From NCBI GenBank assembly GCA_016490735.1, contig JAEMWC010000009.1:1400001-1464000 (forward strand): a stretch of 64,000 nucleotides of DNA. Reading direction: 5' to 3'. Shown here piece by piece: positions 33,561 to 45,267 of the stretch; positions within the stretch are counted from its first letter, which is position 1, and the number at the start of each line of letters is the position of its first letter. Origin of the DNA: Pachyseris speciosa. Its lineage: Eukaryota; Cnidaria; Anthozoa; Scleractinia; Pachyseridae. A model generated the notes under the pieces. The model was not told the DNA's origin and did no database searches. It saw nothing but the letters and a program-made list of their open reading frames with translations. Both the position numbers and the translations under genes were made by a program.

Positions 33561-34197
33561 GGATTGAATAAAGAGTTTAACAGCAGCAGTAATACCGCGA
33601 GAATTTGACCAACTATATACCATGTTTCCTTGGATGCTTCCTTCAAATACTTAACGGAAACAATTCTAAACAAGACTAAGGGTAAATAACATACGAATAA
33701 CACAATTAAGATTTTACAAGCGTTAAATTAACCCTTTTTCTCTCTCTTAAATTTTCTCCTCGCCTCTTGTGTAACTTGCTGAGCTGCGAGTTGCTGTTCG
33801 TGTCGGCGGGTTTCACGGAAAACTGTAACATGGCAGAAAATGATGAAGGCCAGAGTCAGACCGATCAATGAAAACGAGGTGTGGTGACGAGAGTGGCGTA
33901 AGCGAAACGGTGTTTTATGGCCAGGAACCGTCCACCGCATAGCAAGACCAGGTGGAGTAGGGAAGCATTCCAGAGAAATCTCATCGCAGTGCTTGTGAAG
34001 GCCTTCAACGAACACGCACCACCAGAACTGTCATTACGTAACATGGTAATTAAGGTCGCGATAAAAACAGGGTGAATTACGAGCACCACGATAAAGTCAG
34101 TCGAAGCCAGCGCTGCAAGTAAAATGTTGGACTTGTGGGCTGTCAATCGGCGTGACTTCACTTTCACCGCGATCATCACCAACGCGTTCATTAGAGT
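33560..34197 (-). pseudogene. Rhodopsin-like GPCR pseudogene cut by repeats
   Basis: TM1 to ICL2 remains at 34197-33870 (ALASTDFIVVLV, FLAIKHRFAYATLVTTP). TM4 is deleted, TM5 onward continues in another frame (GLTLAFIIFCHVTVF), and TM6-TM7 is in a third frame (LFVCYLPLVLFRI, LLLLNSLFNP). The 3' end is replaced by the G-rich array and the N-terminus by tRNA-like repeat DNA. It is non-functional. Confidence 0.75.
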
Positions 34198-34401
34198 GGG
34201 AACACATATTTTTACTGTACAACACATACACAGTGTGGCCTTCTGATGGTAAGGTCCGAGGAGACAATTTCAGACATTTTCTGCAATCAGGATCACGTCA
34301 CTACTCCCCGATCCATCGGCGATGCACGGCCAAATTCCCCTGGAAATTAATTAAGTACAGTAAGGGAACAATATGGAAAAATATGTGTTCCCAGTGTGGT
34401 T

Positions 34402-34473
34402 GGTTCAGTAGCCTAGTGGTTAAGGCATCCGACCGGTAATCTGGAGACCCAGGTTCGATTCCTGGCTGAGCCA
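34402..34473 (+). repeat. tRNA-like sequence (Thr-GGT-like cloverleaf), SINE head or tRNA pseudogene
   Basis: The acceptor arms GGTTCAG and CTGAGCC pair with one G-U. The D-stem is GCC/GGC, the T-arm CCAGG-TTCGATT-CCTGG is perfect, and the anticodon position reads GGT. The anticodon stem has one C-T mismatch, and position 33 is C instead of T, which argues against a working tRNA. An inverted, truncated copy with shared flank lies at 34690-34745. Confidence 0.6.
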
Positions 34474-34746
34474 CGTTTTCACTCAAAATTACTTAGTTGT
34501 GTTGATTTCTGTTCCCAAATTAACCTTGTCTGTTTGTATTTCTCAGAAATCCCTAATGAATCGCCATCAAAACGGGAATAGGCTGGTGATCCTAAGTAAT
34601 TAAGGCAATCAGTTGCTAATATATCCCCTCCCTACCTTACTGTACAAGGTTAATTTGGGAACAGAAATCAACAACTAAGTAATTAAGTGAAAATGTGGCT
34701 CAGCCAGGAATCGAACCTGGGTCTCCAGATTACCGGTCGGATGCTT
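34474..34746 (-). repeat. Inverted partner of the tRNA-like sequence and shared flank
   Basis: DNA after the head (ttttcactcaaaattactta, atttctgttcccaaattaac) recurs inverted at 34640-34690, followed by an inverse head that stops in the D-arm at about 34745. Together they form a ~350-bp inverted repeat. Confidence 0.65.
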
Positions 34747-34799
34747 ACTGTACTATTACTGATTACTGTACTATAGATATATATATATAAATATGGGTA

Positions 34800-34935
34800 G
34801 AATGTATTTCGTAGAGCGCTCAACTCATTTGATTGAGGAGCATTCACTATAACTTCACATGAGTTCAGGCTTTAGGAGTAATAATGCAATAAAACGATGA
34901 TTACTCCTAAAGCCTGAACTCCTGTGAAGTAAGAG
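34800..34935. repeat. Hairpin, arms ~45 bp
   Basis: The left arm contains acttcacatgagttcaggct and ttaggagtaat. The right arm is their inverse (attactcctaa, agcctgaactcctgtgaagt). It sits at the left edge of segmental duplication copy 2. Confidence 0.6.
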
Positions 34936-34944
34936 GATCTTTAT

Positions 34945-37900
34945 TACGACCAACAGAAACTAACTAAAACTAACAAACGACTCCTAAGCTACGCGACATG
35001 AAGAAAAGAGAGAGAAATAAAAAATACAGGGAGTATTTATATTCTGTGCGTGAAATATTCGGGATACCTTGACAAAATGTATACATTACCTAATAATACA
35101 ACTGATGAGACTTTGAAAAGAAGGTGATGAGAAAATACAACACGAGTGAAAAACACTAACGAGCTCGCTAAAGTACGACTATAGTGCTAACGAACTAGTG
35201 ACAAAGTTTCGCGATCAACGTAACGAACTTATTTTATTTATTTTTTTTTTTTCAGTACTGTACATCTGTATATTAATTATTTTATTGCTTTCGGTGGGCA
35301 TACAATTTTTTATGGCTATATTCAAAGTGACATTAAAATACTAAGAGGCATCTCCCCTTTGAATGCAAATCTTTTTAGACAAGAGTGGACAAAAGAGAAA
35401 AGGTTCCGGAAACTGGTTTGAAAGCAAAACAAATGTTTTCAAATCAACCGGTTTTAAGCAAAAGGCAAACGGTGAGAACGGCAAACACAGCTGAATTAGT
35501 TAACAGTAAGAGGAGAAAGGAGAAAAATGAACTTCAGTCTGCAAAGCAACGAGAGGACCCCCGTAAACTGTGAGTTCTATGCTCTGTTGGGAACTGGCCA
35601 ACAGCCTTATCTATACGTCAGAGCGTGTCTTATCTTCATTGCAATCATCAACATCCTCACATTTCCTTGCACCATTGTACTGAACGCGTTGGTGCTGATC
35701 GCGGTGAAAGTGAAGTCTCGATTGAGAGCCCACAAGTCCAACATTTTACTCGCTGCTCTGGCTTCGACTGACTTCATTGCAGGGCTCGTAACTCAGCCAA
35801 TTTGGATCGCCACGTTAATAACCATCTTACTAGACGAATTAAAAAGTTCTAGTACGGCGTGTTCGTTGCAACTCCTCACAAGAACTTCAATGAGCTTTCT
35901 CTGGAATACTTCTCTATTTCACCTGGCCTTGCTTAGCGGTGAACGCTTCCTGGCCATAAAACACCCTTTCGCTTACGCCACTCTCGTCACCACACCTCGT
36001 TTGCTGACTGCTTCTGGCTTGGCTTGGCTTCTGTCCGCGATTGTCCATATTCCGATGGCCTTTGGCCAAGCTACCTTTTTAGTCGCGCATAGTACGTCGA
36101 TTATTCTGACACTGGCCTCCATCATTTTCTGCCATGTTACAGTTTTCTGTGAAACCCGCCGACACGAGCAACAACTCGCAACTCAGCAAGTTAGACAAGA
36201 GGCGAGGAGAAAATTTAAGAGAGAGCAAAAGGCGTTTAAACTAACACTTTAGTGATATTTAGAATTGTTTTCGCTAAGTATTCGAACGAAGCATCAAAGG
36301 TAACAGGGTATATAGTTGGTAATTTCGCGGCATTACCGGTGCTGTTAAACTCTCTCCTCAATCCAATTATTTACTCGGTCAGAATTCGTCAGTTTCGCAT
36401 CGCGTTCTTTGAGTTAATTTGCAGAACTGTGAACAGTGCTGAAACTTGAGATGCGAGTGTTTGGAACGCCAAACCAAACTGAGATTGGGCTTGAAACGAG
36501 ACAAGAAGACAAGGAAAAAATCGGCAAAATTCAGAACAAATAAATGCGAACGTACGGGAAATGGCAGTGACTTCATGCCATAAAACGGCGACAATTTTGT
36601 TGTATAATAGCCAATTGGCGGAGTTATAAACGTCTTAATTGAGCTGAACTTAACAAAATTAAAAGTAGACTGCAAAACAGCTGTATTTTTGCGTTGGTCG
36701 AATGCGAGGTCTCGTCAAGAGAAAGGTCTGGAACGAGAGTGAAAACGTTTTGCAGTATAAATTAAAAGCGTTGCCAATATGTAATTCATTCACTGTAAGA
36801 TGCAAAAAATCAATGCGAAAAACCCAGTGATGGTCTTGCTTGTTTCGAAAGTTTGCTTTGTTAAAATGCGGTATTTTTCAATTGGCATCTGTTGTTTTTA
36901 GATTCAATTGTTTCTGCAGATTTCCATTTAAACAACGGAATGGCCCTGTTTTGTTAAAATCAATTTTCTTTTCTTTTTCCGGATTGTCAAGGTGGAAATA
37001 GATTAAATTGTAGACTTACCAAAAAATCTCATTGCTTCGTTTCCTTTTATGACATTCGCGACATTAGTTTTCAAAGTTTTGATTGGAAAAGTTTTCGTTA
37101 AGTTCCGAGCAAGAGACTAGCAGCAAAGAAAAAGCGCTCGAAAGAAAAGTATGGCGAAAAAAAATAATGGGTACAGAATTTGACAAGCTGTAATCCCTTG
37201 CCTGAGCTAAACCGAAGGGCTGACTCCTCTGTCATGCACCCAATTTCCTTTCTCTTTGCCACAAGTAAGAAAAGTGTTGTTCAACTTGTGTTTATGCCAA
37301 ATAATTTTCCATGACTCATCTGAGATACTGAGTCAATTAATGAAAATTAACGGTGCTAATTATCAAGTCCCGACCTAGAATAGTCAACTGTCATTTTGTC
37401 AAAACAATTAATTATTACTTGTGGTTCCTAGATATTTTTTGGCTAAAACCAATACAAATTCGTCACCTCACGCCAAATCACCCGGCAAGGAGAGCAAAAT
37501 CTTCATAACTGAATTCAACTAGAAAGCAATCCGAAATAAGCCTACAAACTGCAAAACATTTGCGGGAAACTCAGAAAATTATTTGGCGCGTTTTATTTTT
37601 TCGCTGTCATGTCGATCAAGTGTTCGGCGAGTTTTTCAGCGAGTTAATCCCAACCATCAAAACCTGAACTTTACTACGAAAAGTTTCAAGTATTACAATT
37701 GCTCGTCGGCTCCTTTTGTGTCGTTTTACTGGTTACATGGAAGAGCTCAGTCTTTTTTCTTTTCTACACGAACCAAGAAACCGCCTGCCAACTCATTCTA
37801 AAACACCCGAACTATGACGGGAAGGGAACTAAATATTTACAATTTAAAAAGAAAGCAACAACTTTTCGCGAAATAAACGTGGAGAGAAACTAAATTTATT

Positions 37901-38835
37901 TGAGTGGGCGAGGAGTTAATACTGATCAGAATCTTCTCCAAAAAGTTTCAAGTGTCCAGTTTTTTAAATTAACGAGCCGAGTTAATCAACGAGGAACTCG
38001 GCCAACAGCGATAAGGAACGCCACTAAACAACAAAAACAGTCGCTCTGCACGTGCGTTTTTCAAAAGCCCCGTCAATTCGATCAAACATTTTCCTCCAAC
38101 GTGTTTTTAGCTGCCTCGCTCAATTTCGCGTTGAAATTTAGTTTTCCATGTTTGGTCTAGATCAAACATTTTCATCCACCATTTCGCGTTACGAACAAAT
38201 GTTTGATCGTTTTAGCCAACCCAACCAACAAAGCATGCACAGCCAGTAAATAGCAACCAAATGAACCACATCATGTCTAAATTTCAGCAATAACACGCAA
38301 AAATCGTTCTGTGGACCCACATTGTCTGGTGTTTGGTCAAACATGTTTCTTTCTTTTTCTTAATTCAACCCCATCGCTATTAATTTGGTTCCTATCGGGA
38401 TAGTTCGCCGAAATTGTACACGTTGAAAGTTTGGGATGCTCGGTCCTTGTGGCCGTGTTTGTCGTCCATGTCCTGCGAGTTCACCATAAACACGAAAAAC
38501 AAATTATCTATAATCGCCTGTTAAACACAAAATCCTTTTCGAAGAGTAGAAAACACTATATAGTCGCAATTATACCAAAAAAATGATTCTCTGTTTGACT
38601 CGAAACATATCGGCGGCGTTAAACAGGCGGCGTTAAAATGGGGAATTCCAAGATCAAAAGCAGAGCGGTACTTCAGTGACATTTTCCAGCTTTTCGACGA
38701 GAGGTTTACGGTAATTATTTTAGAGCGGTATATCTTTTGAGTAAACGCTACAGTGACATTAAATAAACGCATTCAAGGAAAAGCTTTATGAAATTATCAT
38801 ATGACGTTGCCAATTCGATGGCGGCTCAGTTTTAA
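34945..38835 (+). repeat. Segmental duplication copy 2
   Basis: It is collinear with 28210-32200 across the receptor and its flanks. It has many small substitutions and indels, so the duplication is not recent. Confidence 0.8.
35527..36449 (+). pseudogene. GPCR copy broken by a 37-bp deletion in TM6
   Basis: This is a paralogue of 28903. The first 241 residues are intact through TM5 and the third inner loop (RREQ region), with GERFLAIKHPFAY kept. Compared with the intact copy, 37 bases of TM6 are gone after cacttt, giving a TAG at 36250-36252 and a frameshift. TM7 with NPIIY continues in another frame to 36449. It probably lost function recently, as both halves are otherwise clean. Confidence 0.85.
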
Positions 38836-38990
38836 AGTGCCTATGAAATGAAATTTTTTCTTGCCTCTATGGAAGGTTTGAACTTCTGTGAACTGAAATT
38901 AAAGGGTTTTAAGAGTTGGATATCATGCGGAACTGTATTTTTTTGGCTCCGAAGTTGTGTTGGTTGCGAGAAAAAGTGGTTCCAATTTGA
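36450..38990 (+). other. GPCR copy 2 flank and unique DNA to the THAP remnant
   Basis: The duplicated flank runs to 38835. The 150 bp after it has no coding signal and may hold the promoter of the THAP remnant. Confidence 0.35.
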
Positions 38991-39054
38991 AGCGCGGCTA
39001 AAACGATATTTCACTGCAATAACGTAGAAACGTTTGACTCACAGCTACGCGCGT

Positions 39055-39340
39055 TATGGCGGAAAAGAGGAAAGGGAAGAATGAAGGAAGATATTGCGTT
39101 GCTAACTTGCCTAATCTAACCAGCTGCAAGATTATACGGAAGGTGCAACCATGCATAAATTTCCATCGGAGGAAACGAGACGGGCCAAATGGACCAGTTT
39201 TGTCCAAAGACACCGAAAGGATTTCGTGCACTTCAGAACGTCTAATCTCTGTTCGGTTCATTTCGAAATTACCTGTTTCGAGCAAAACAGCTTTACTTCT
39301 CTCGGGAGATGGTGAAGAATTTCAACACTTTCCTTGCTCC
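39055..39340 (+). pseudogene. Frameshifted THAP-type zinc-finger remnant
   Basis: THAP domains are DNA-binding zinc fingers found in transcription factors and P-element-type transposases. From the ATG at 39055, frame 1 gives GRYCVANLPNLTSCK. About one base of shift later, another frame gives HKFPSEETRRAKWTSFVQRH and then LCSVHFEITCFEQNSFTSL, ending at a TGA near 39315. Together these show the C-x-x..., W, and C-x-x-H ligand pattern (YC..., KW, CSVHF) of a THAP domain. The second Cys of the first pair is missing (a Leu stands near it). The frameshift and the abrupt junction with GPCR-flank DNA at ~39388 make it a dead fragment. Confidence 0.6.
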
Positions 39341-39387
39341 TCCAGCCATTCCTACGAGAGACATGGCATATATTCTCCCCCTGAAAG

Positions 39388-39573
39388 TGACAAAGTTGAA
39401 TTCAATTATGACGATTTTGCTCTCCTTGCCGGGTGATTTGGCGTGAGATGATGAATTTTTATTGTTTTTAGCAAAAAAATATCTAGGAACCACAAGTGAT
39501 AATTAACTGTTTTGACAAAATGACAGTTGACTATTCTAGGTCGGGACTTGATAATTAGCACCGTTAATTTTCA
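39388..39573 (-). repeat. Inverted fragment of the GPCR 3' flank
   Basis: It is the inverse of about 37345-37510: gccgggtgatttggcg, gtcgggacttgataattagc and accgttaattttca. It ends exactly where the large palindrome begins. Confidence 0.7.
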
Positions 39574-39576
39574 CGG

Positions 39577-42500
39577 CGCCGTGTCGACGAGAGGCACCGC
39601 CATCCCGGCTGTCACATTTTCCGCGCTGTTTTTGCCATTTGTTGTTGTTGTCAATGACGGCACAAAGAGATAAAACAACAAACAGCTTGCACATTTAACG
39701 AATGGCTAAACTTTGTAGCTTTTGATTTATCACGTGGAAAGAACAAAACGAACAAGAGAACTGTTGAAAATACCTCAAATAAAACTAACATTTCTAAACA
39801 CGGTCTTCAAGAGGAGTCACGAGGACGTTGCCCGTTTTTCCTACATCCAACGGAGGTAACCAGGAATTTAAAGCGCTTTGTAAGCGGAGTCGAACTGAAC
39901 CACGTTCCAGCGTGTAATTTTGAAAAACATTATCAGATAAAATATGGGATAGCTGCGAAATCCCGCCTCTTCTATTTATTATCAACTTAAATATACTAGC
40001 GTTCTAATACGCATGCCTTTCTCTCATTGGCTACTCTACTCACTATCTGTTCTGTTGCAGATAGTGAGTAGCGGTTGTCAACGAAATGGGGGCCGTTTCT
40101 TCGCGTATTCGAAGTGTCTTCGAGGAGGATTTAGAAAATTTACTTGTTTAGTTTTGAAGGACTAGTTCAGCTGCGCCCTCATCAGCTATCTCGAGACTGG
40201 AATCTCGAACTCATAATCTAACTGTTAAATGGATAATGTGACGTGGAGTCTTTTATTTTTAGTTTCAACCATCTTTAAGCCAGTTAAACGCCTGGTGGGA
40301 GCAAAGGGCAACCAGCCATCCGAATGTTGGGTTCCGTAATCAACTGAAGTTTTGTGGGGACAGGTGGTTGGACCATCACTCAATTGTCTTTAGTTCATGA
40401 ACCTGTTATTTACGTTTTAGTCGGGGTTTCTAGGCGATCGAATCTCGCATTTTACGGCATTAAATCGACAATTTCCTACAAATCTCCTGGGAAAGTTCGA
40501 ACAATTTCGCTTATTAATGCTTTTCCCCTCCCCCCTCCCCCCCTTTTCAATGATGCGCCAATGTTGAATCAAACCACACAATTTTTGTGCTTTTTTTATT
40601 CGCTAAACATCCAACACTGAACTAGGGTGAGGGGGAGGAGAAATCATCCACATAAATGAACATTTAAGGCGGTGAATGAAAACACACACTTAAGGCCTGA
40701 TGATCGTCATATCCTCCCAAGTAAAATTATCGAAAATTGTAGATTCATTTACCGTAGGGCTAGTTTTAGTAGGGGACGTAGTTCCCCGTGGTGTGGCCTG
40801 GTCTTTCATATATCAAGCCATAAGATGATCTACACATGTAAATCACACAAAATAAATCCAGTCGCGGTATACAAATTCATAAATAGTTTTAATAGGTTTT
40901 CTGATATTTGCTATCGTAAGCTAACAAATTGAAGATGTAGAAAAAACTTCTCTTCATGAAATCAAACCATAAAGATGTAAACAACGTAGCAAATTTGTGT
41001 CCAAACCACTCTCGCTCTCGACAGGTGTTAGCCACACCCTTTGCTCAGGTTTATGGAATTTCCGGGTTTTCCGGGTTTAGAAGTATTTGTTAAATACTGG
41101 TTTATTAGAAGCTGAAAATCAACAGTTATGGAAGATGTGAGGCAAAATGACATTCATCTAGTATGGTTGGTTTTCTATATATGCTTTAATGATATAAAAA
41201 GCAAATTCAATATGGCGTGTTAAAATGATTGAACTCTTATGTACCGAATTTCAACTGCGATTTTAGCTCTATTTTAATTTTATATACCTCGATTATTGTG
41301 TACCGTGTGCTTGCTAGTTGACTTTTGTGAAATCATTTTGGGCGGCCAGGGAATTAAGAAAGCGTTTTGCTTAGTGCTTTTAAACTAAACCGAGAGGGAA
41401 CGTTGTTTTCAGTGGGCCGCACTGGCGATAGGTCGCTTACTCCTTTCTCATCTGACTAAAGATTGTAATGACAGATGAACCTCTGTTTTAATGATACACA
41501 CATTTAAAAACTTAGACGAAAAATAAGCACACGCTTTCTGAATTCCCTGGCCGCCCAAAATTATTTCACAAAAGTCAACTAGCAAGCACACGGTACACAA
41601 TAATCGAGGTATATAAAATTAAAATAGAGCTAAAATCGCAGTTGAAATTCGGTACATAAGAGTTCAATCATTTTAACACGCCATATTGAATTTGCTTTTA
41701 AGATCATTAAAGCATATATAGAAAACCAACCATACTAGATGAATGTCATTTTGCCTCACATCTTCCATAACTGTTGATTTTCAGCTTCTAATAAACCAGT
41801 ATTTAACAAATACTTCTAAACCCGGAAAACCCGGAAATTCCATAAACCTGAGCAAAGGGTGTGGCTAACACCTGCCGAGAGCGAGAGTGGTTTGGACACA
41901 AATTTGCTACGTTGTTTACATCTTTATGGTTTGATTTCATGAAGAGAAGTTTTTTCTACATCTTCAATTTGTTAGCTTACGATAGCAAATATCAGAAAAC
42001 CTATTAAAACTATTTATGAATTTGTATACCGCGACTGGATTTATTTTGTGTGATTTACATGTGTAGATCATCTTATGGCTTGATATATGAAAGACCAGGG
42101 TACACCACGGGGAACTACGTCCCTTACTAAAACTAGCGCTACGGTAAATGAATCTACAATTTTCGATGATTTTACTTGGAGGATATGATGATCATCAGGC
42201 CTTAAGTGTGTGTTTTCATTCACCGCCTTAAATGTTCATTTATGTGGATGATTTCTCCTCCCCCTCACCCTAGTTCAGTGTTGGATGTTTAGCGAATAAA
42301 AAAAGCACAAAAATTGTGTGGTTTGATTCAACATTGGCGCATCATTGAAAAGGGGGGAGGGGGAGGGGAAAAGCATTAATAAGCGAAATTGTTCGAACTT
42401 TCCCAGGAGATTTGTAGGAAATTGTCGATTTAATGCCGTAAAATGCGAGATTCGATCGCCTAGAAACCCCGACTAAAACGTAAATAACAGGTTCATGAAC

Positions 42501-43321
42501 TAAAGACAATTGAGTGATGGTCCAACCACCTGTCCCCACAAAAGCTTCAGTTGATTACGGAACCCAACATTCGGATGGCTGATTTCCCTGTGTTCCCACC
42601 AGGAGTTTAACTGGCTTAAAGATGGTTGAAACTAAAAAAAGACTCCACGTCACATTATCCATTTAACAGTTAGATTATGAGTTCGAGATTTCATTCGCGA
42701 GATAGCTGATGAGGGCGTAGCGAACTAGTCTTTCAAAACTAAACAAGTAAATTTTCTAAATCCTCCTCGAAGACACTTCGAAAACGCGAAGAAACGGCCC
42801 CCATTTCGTTGACAACCGCTACTCACTATCTGCAACAGAACAGATAGTGAGTAGAGTAGCCAATAATAGAATAATAGAAAGGCATGCGTATTAGAACGCT
42901 AGCATATTTAAGGTGATAATAAATAGAAGAGATGGGATTTCGCAGCTATCCCATATTTTATCTGATAATGTTTTTCAAAATTACACGCTGGAACGTGGTT
43001 CAGTTCGACTCCGCTTACAAAGCGCTTTAAATTCCTGGTTACCTCCGTTGGATATAGGAAAAACGGGCAACGTCCTCGTTACTCCTCTTGAAGACCGTGT
43101 TTAGAAATGTTAGTTTTATTTGAGGTATTTTCGATAGTTCTCTTGTTCGTTTTGTTCTTTATACGTGATAAATCAAACGCTACAAAGTTTAGCCATTTGT
43201 TAAATGTGCAAGCTGTTTGTTGTTTTATCTGTTTGTGCCGTCATTGACAACAACAACAAATGGCAAAAACAGCGCGGAAAATGTGAAAGCCGGGATGGCG
43301 GTGCCTCTCGTCGACACGGCG
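39577..43321. mobile_element. Near-perfect ~1.79-kb-arm palindrome (long-TIR element)
   Basis: The left arm 39577-41364 pairs with the right arm 41532-43321 around a 167-bp spacer. The ends are cgccgtgtcgacgagaggca and its inverse. The arms differ by only scattered bases (for example actgttga versus actatcga). Each arm holds the same short ORFs (63 codons at 39985-39794 minus and 42913-43104 plus), too short to call genes. I see no transposase. Diverged single-arm copies exist at ~44570-44930 and ~50600-50990, so the family is old although this copy is well kept. Confidence 0.8.
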
Positions 43322-43429
43322 AATGAGTAGACAAAGCAGTCTCAGTTTCTTTTCCTAGAGTGGGTCATCGTGTGCGAGTGAAGACCTATTTTGAAAGCAC
43401 GCAACCGTCCGTATACACTGCAAGGAAAA

Positions 43430-43900
43430 ATGTCTGTCGGTAAAGACCCTTGTTATGTCTCTTAAGCTTCTCTTGACAGTCAGGTTATAATGTTTATTAC
43501 TTTCCAGCCTCCTTTGTTTTTAAGTGTTTTTATATATGTCAAGCCGATGAAGCACCGCAATGAAAACATAACAAACCCTTTATAACTTATCTTTATTCCA
43601 TTTTGTTTATTCTTTACGGTGTCCAAGTTGTCATCGTTTCTTTTTTCTTTGAAAAAAGAAAAAGAAAATAACTCTGTAGTTGCTGTTGTGAGTGACCTTT
43701 TTGACCGGTGGTTTTCAAGGTTGAGTTGAGTTGAAATGCTAAGTTCTCATCTCCTGGAGGCGTCACCCGCAAACATAGATCATAGATCAAATGAGACTTT
43801 AGAAAGAATCAAACGGTACCAAGCCAGTTTTCTCAAGTGAATTTTTTCAAAGGGGAGACAGTGCAAACATATGATATTGATATTTGAAGCAGGGGTACAC
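43430..43900 (+). repeat. Repeated segment, copy 1 (of three)
   Basis: The words gacccttgttatgtctc, tctttattccattttg, gtccaagttg and tcaaggttgagttgagttga recur in the same order at 45690-46340 and, more diverged, at 51110-51550. Confidence 0.55.
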
Positions 43901-44319
43901 CTGAACATCGAGTTTTCGTTGCTAACGCTTAACATGGATTTAACGTTGATATCCCGTTCTCGTTTCACGCAATCAAAAATCCCTATGCTCATTTCACGAA
44001 GCCATGTTATTGGACATATTGTAAAATTTTTAGTGATTTTTGGGAAGAGATAATTTTTCTCAAAGGATTAGTTAAATCTAGGGAAGCAGGAAATATTCAA
44101 GATTTAACGAAGGTCTAAAATTGGAATCGGAAGTTAGAAATCAGTGGATGGACACCAAACAGTGCCCCATCAACCTGGAGTGCTCTTTTGGGGGTGTCAA
44201 CTGTCTGGTGGTGTTTCAAAACATTTTTTTACAGTTCAATCCCTACTTTAAACCCCTTAATCCCTAATTAAGGCTGTTTGACCCTATAGCTCTCGTTCCA
44301 GTGTAACATTTCTGGCATA

Positions 44320-44530
44320 TTCAGTTAACGTTACCACTCCACAGGCAAAATGACCCCATATGGTTTCTCGTCCAGGTGCCGCACTGCTTTTTTAACCTGG
44401 TGCCCTTTTGACTCGTGCGTCTATGTAGTTACATTGTTTTAACCTACTCAGGCTAACCTGCCGCGACCTGCCGTTAATTGGATGTCTCGCCACTCTAGTG
44501 ACCCAAATATCACAGCTCTGAAGACCTTTT
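44320..44530 (+). repeat. Repeated segment B, copy 1
   Basis: The words ccccatatggtttctc, tgcttttttaacctggtgc and gttttaacctactcagg match 46395-46610 in the same order. Together with the previous segment they show a multi-kb tandem duplication leading to the MACPF locus. Confidence 0.55.
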
Positions 44531-44569
44531 CCTCTTCGACAGCGAATAAACTAATTATTTAATATAAAT

Positions 44570-44930
44570 CTACTAGTCGTCAACAACTAGACAAGTAAAT
44601 TATCTAAATCCTTCTCCCAGACACTTTGAAAACGCGAAGAATCGGTCGCTATTTGTTGACAACCACTACCCACTATGTACAACATAATAGATAGCCAGTA
44701 ACGTAGCCAATAAAAGAACGACATTAGTGATAAAACGCTAGGATATTTAAACTAATAATAAAAAGAAGAGGTTGGTTTTCGTAGCTGCCTCATACTCTTA
44801 ATTTGACATTTCTTTTCAAAATTACATGCTGGAACGTGGTTCAGCTCAACTTATTTCTGGTTACCCTCGTTGGATGAAGGAAAAACGGACAACGTCCTAA
44901 TCACTCTGCTCCGAGATCAAATTCTTTTAG
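44570..44930 (+). repeat. Diverged single arm of the palindrome family
   Basis: It matches 42730-43110 in broken form: caacaactagacaagtaaat, gacactttgaaaacgcgaag, attacatgctggaacgtggt and gttggatgaagg. Confidence 0.55.
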
Positions 44931-44947
44931 GTAACGAAAACATCGCT

Positions 44948-45211
44948 TTAAACAGACTTCAAACACCATAAGGCACTTAAAAAAATGCCTTTATATAGAT
45001 TTTGGTTGATTTGGCTAATTGGGTGCCCCTGATTGTTGTTGTTCTGATGACGGCTTACGGTGCGCTGGTTGGAATTGGACGGAGCAGTACAACTCGCTGC
45101 AGCAGATTCCTTGCAATCGTTGGTGTTCTGACGCCTAATCTCTTCTCGGACAGCTTGCCTAATGATTGCATCCATTTCTACTCGCGTTCCAAAATGGCGA
45201 AACGACAACAC
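44948..45211 (-). CDS. Possible short coding exon, 87 codons
   Basis: The frame begins MLSFRHFGTRVEMDAIIRQA and continues VREEIRRQNTN, then becomes Ser/Asn/Gln-rich. The first half resembles a helical start like the inward exons at 16276 and 19618, but no homology is claimed. It may be a transposon-associated first exon or chance. Confidence 0.2.
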   Translation of the reverse strand: MLSFRHFGTRVEMDAIIRQAVREEIRRQNTNDCKESAAASCTAPSNSNQRTVSRHQNNNNQGHPISQINQNLYKGIFLSALWCLKSV

Positions 45212-45267
45212 GCTTAAATCTCGGTAATCTCAGTCCCCGTATGTTGCGTTGCTGGCTCTATCGTCCA

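Noticed and set aside
33053..33703. Long minus-strand ORFs rich in Ser, Pro and Leu, up to 216 codons
   Set aside because: They read through the G-rich tandem array, which is open in several frames on both strands. Only the first ~48 codons belong to a real (dead) GPCR remnant.
34402..34473. Functional tRNA-Thr gene
   Set aside because: Position 33 is C, the anticodon stem has a mismatch, and a truncated inverted copy with shared flank points to a repeat family.
39794..39985. 63-codon ORF conserved in both palindrome arms
   Set aside because: Near-identity of the arms alone explains the conservation. The diverged arm copies at 44.6 and 50.7 kb do not clearly keep the frame.
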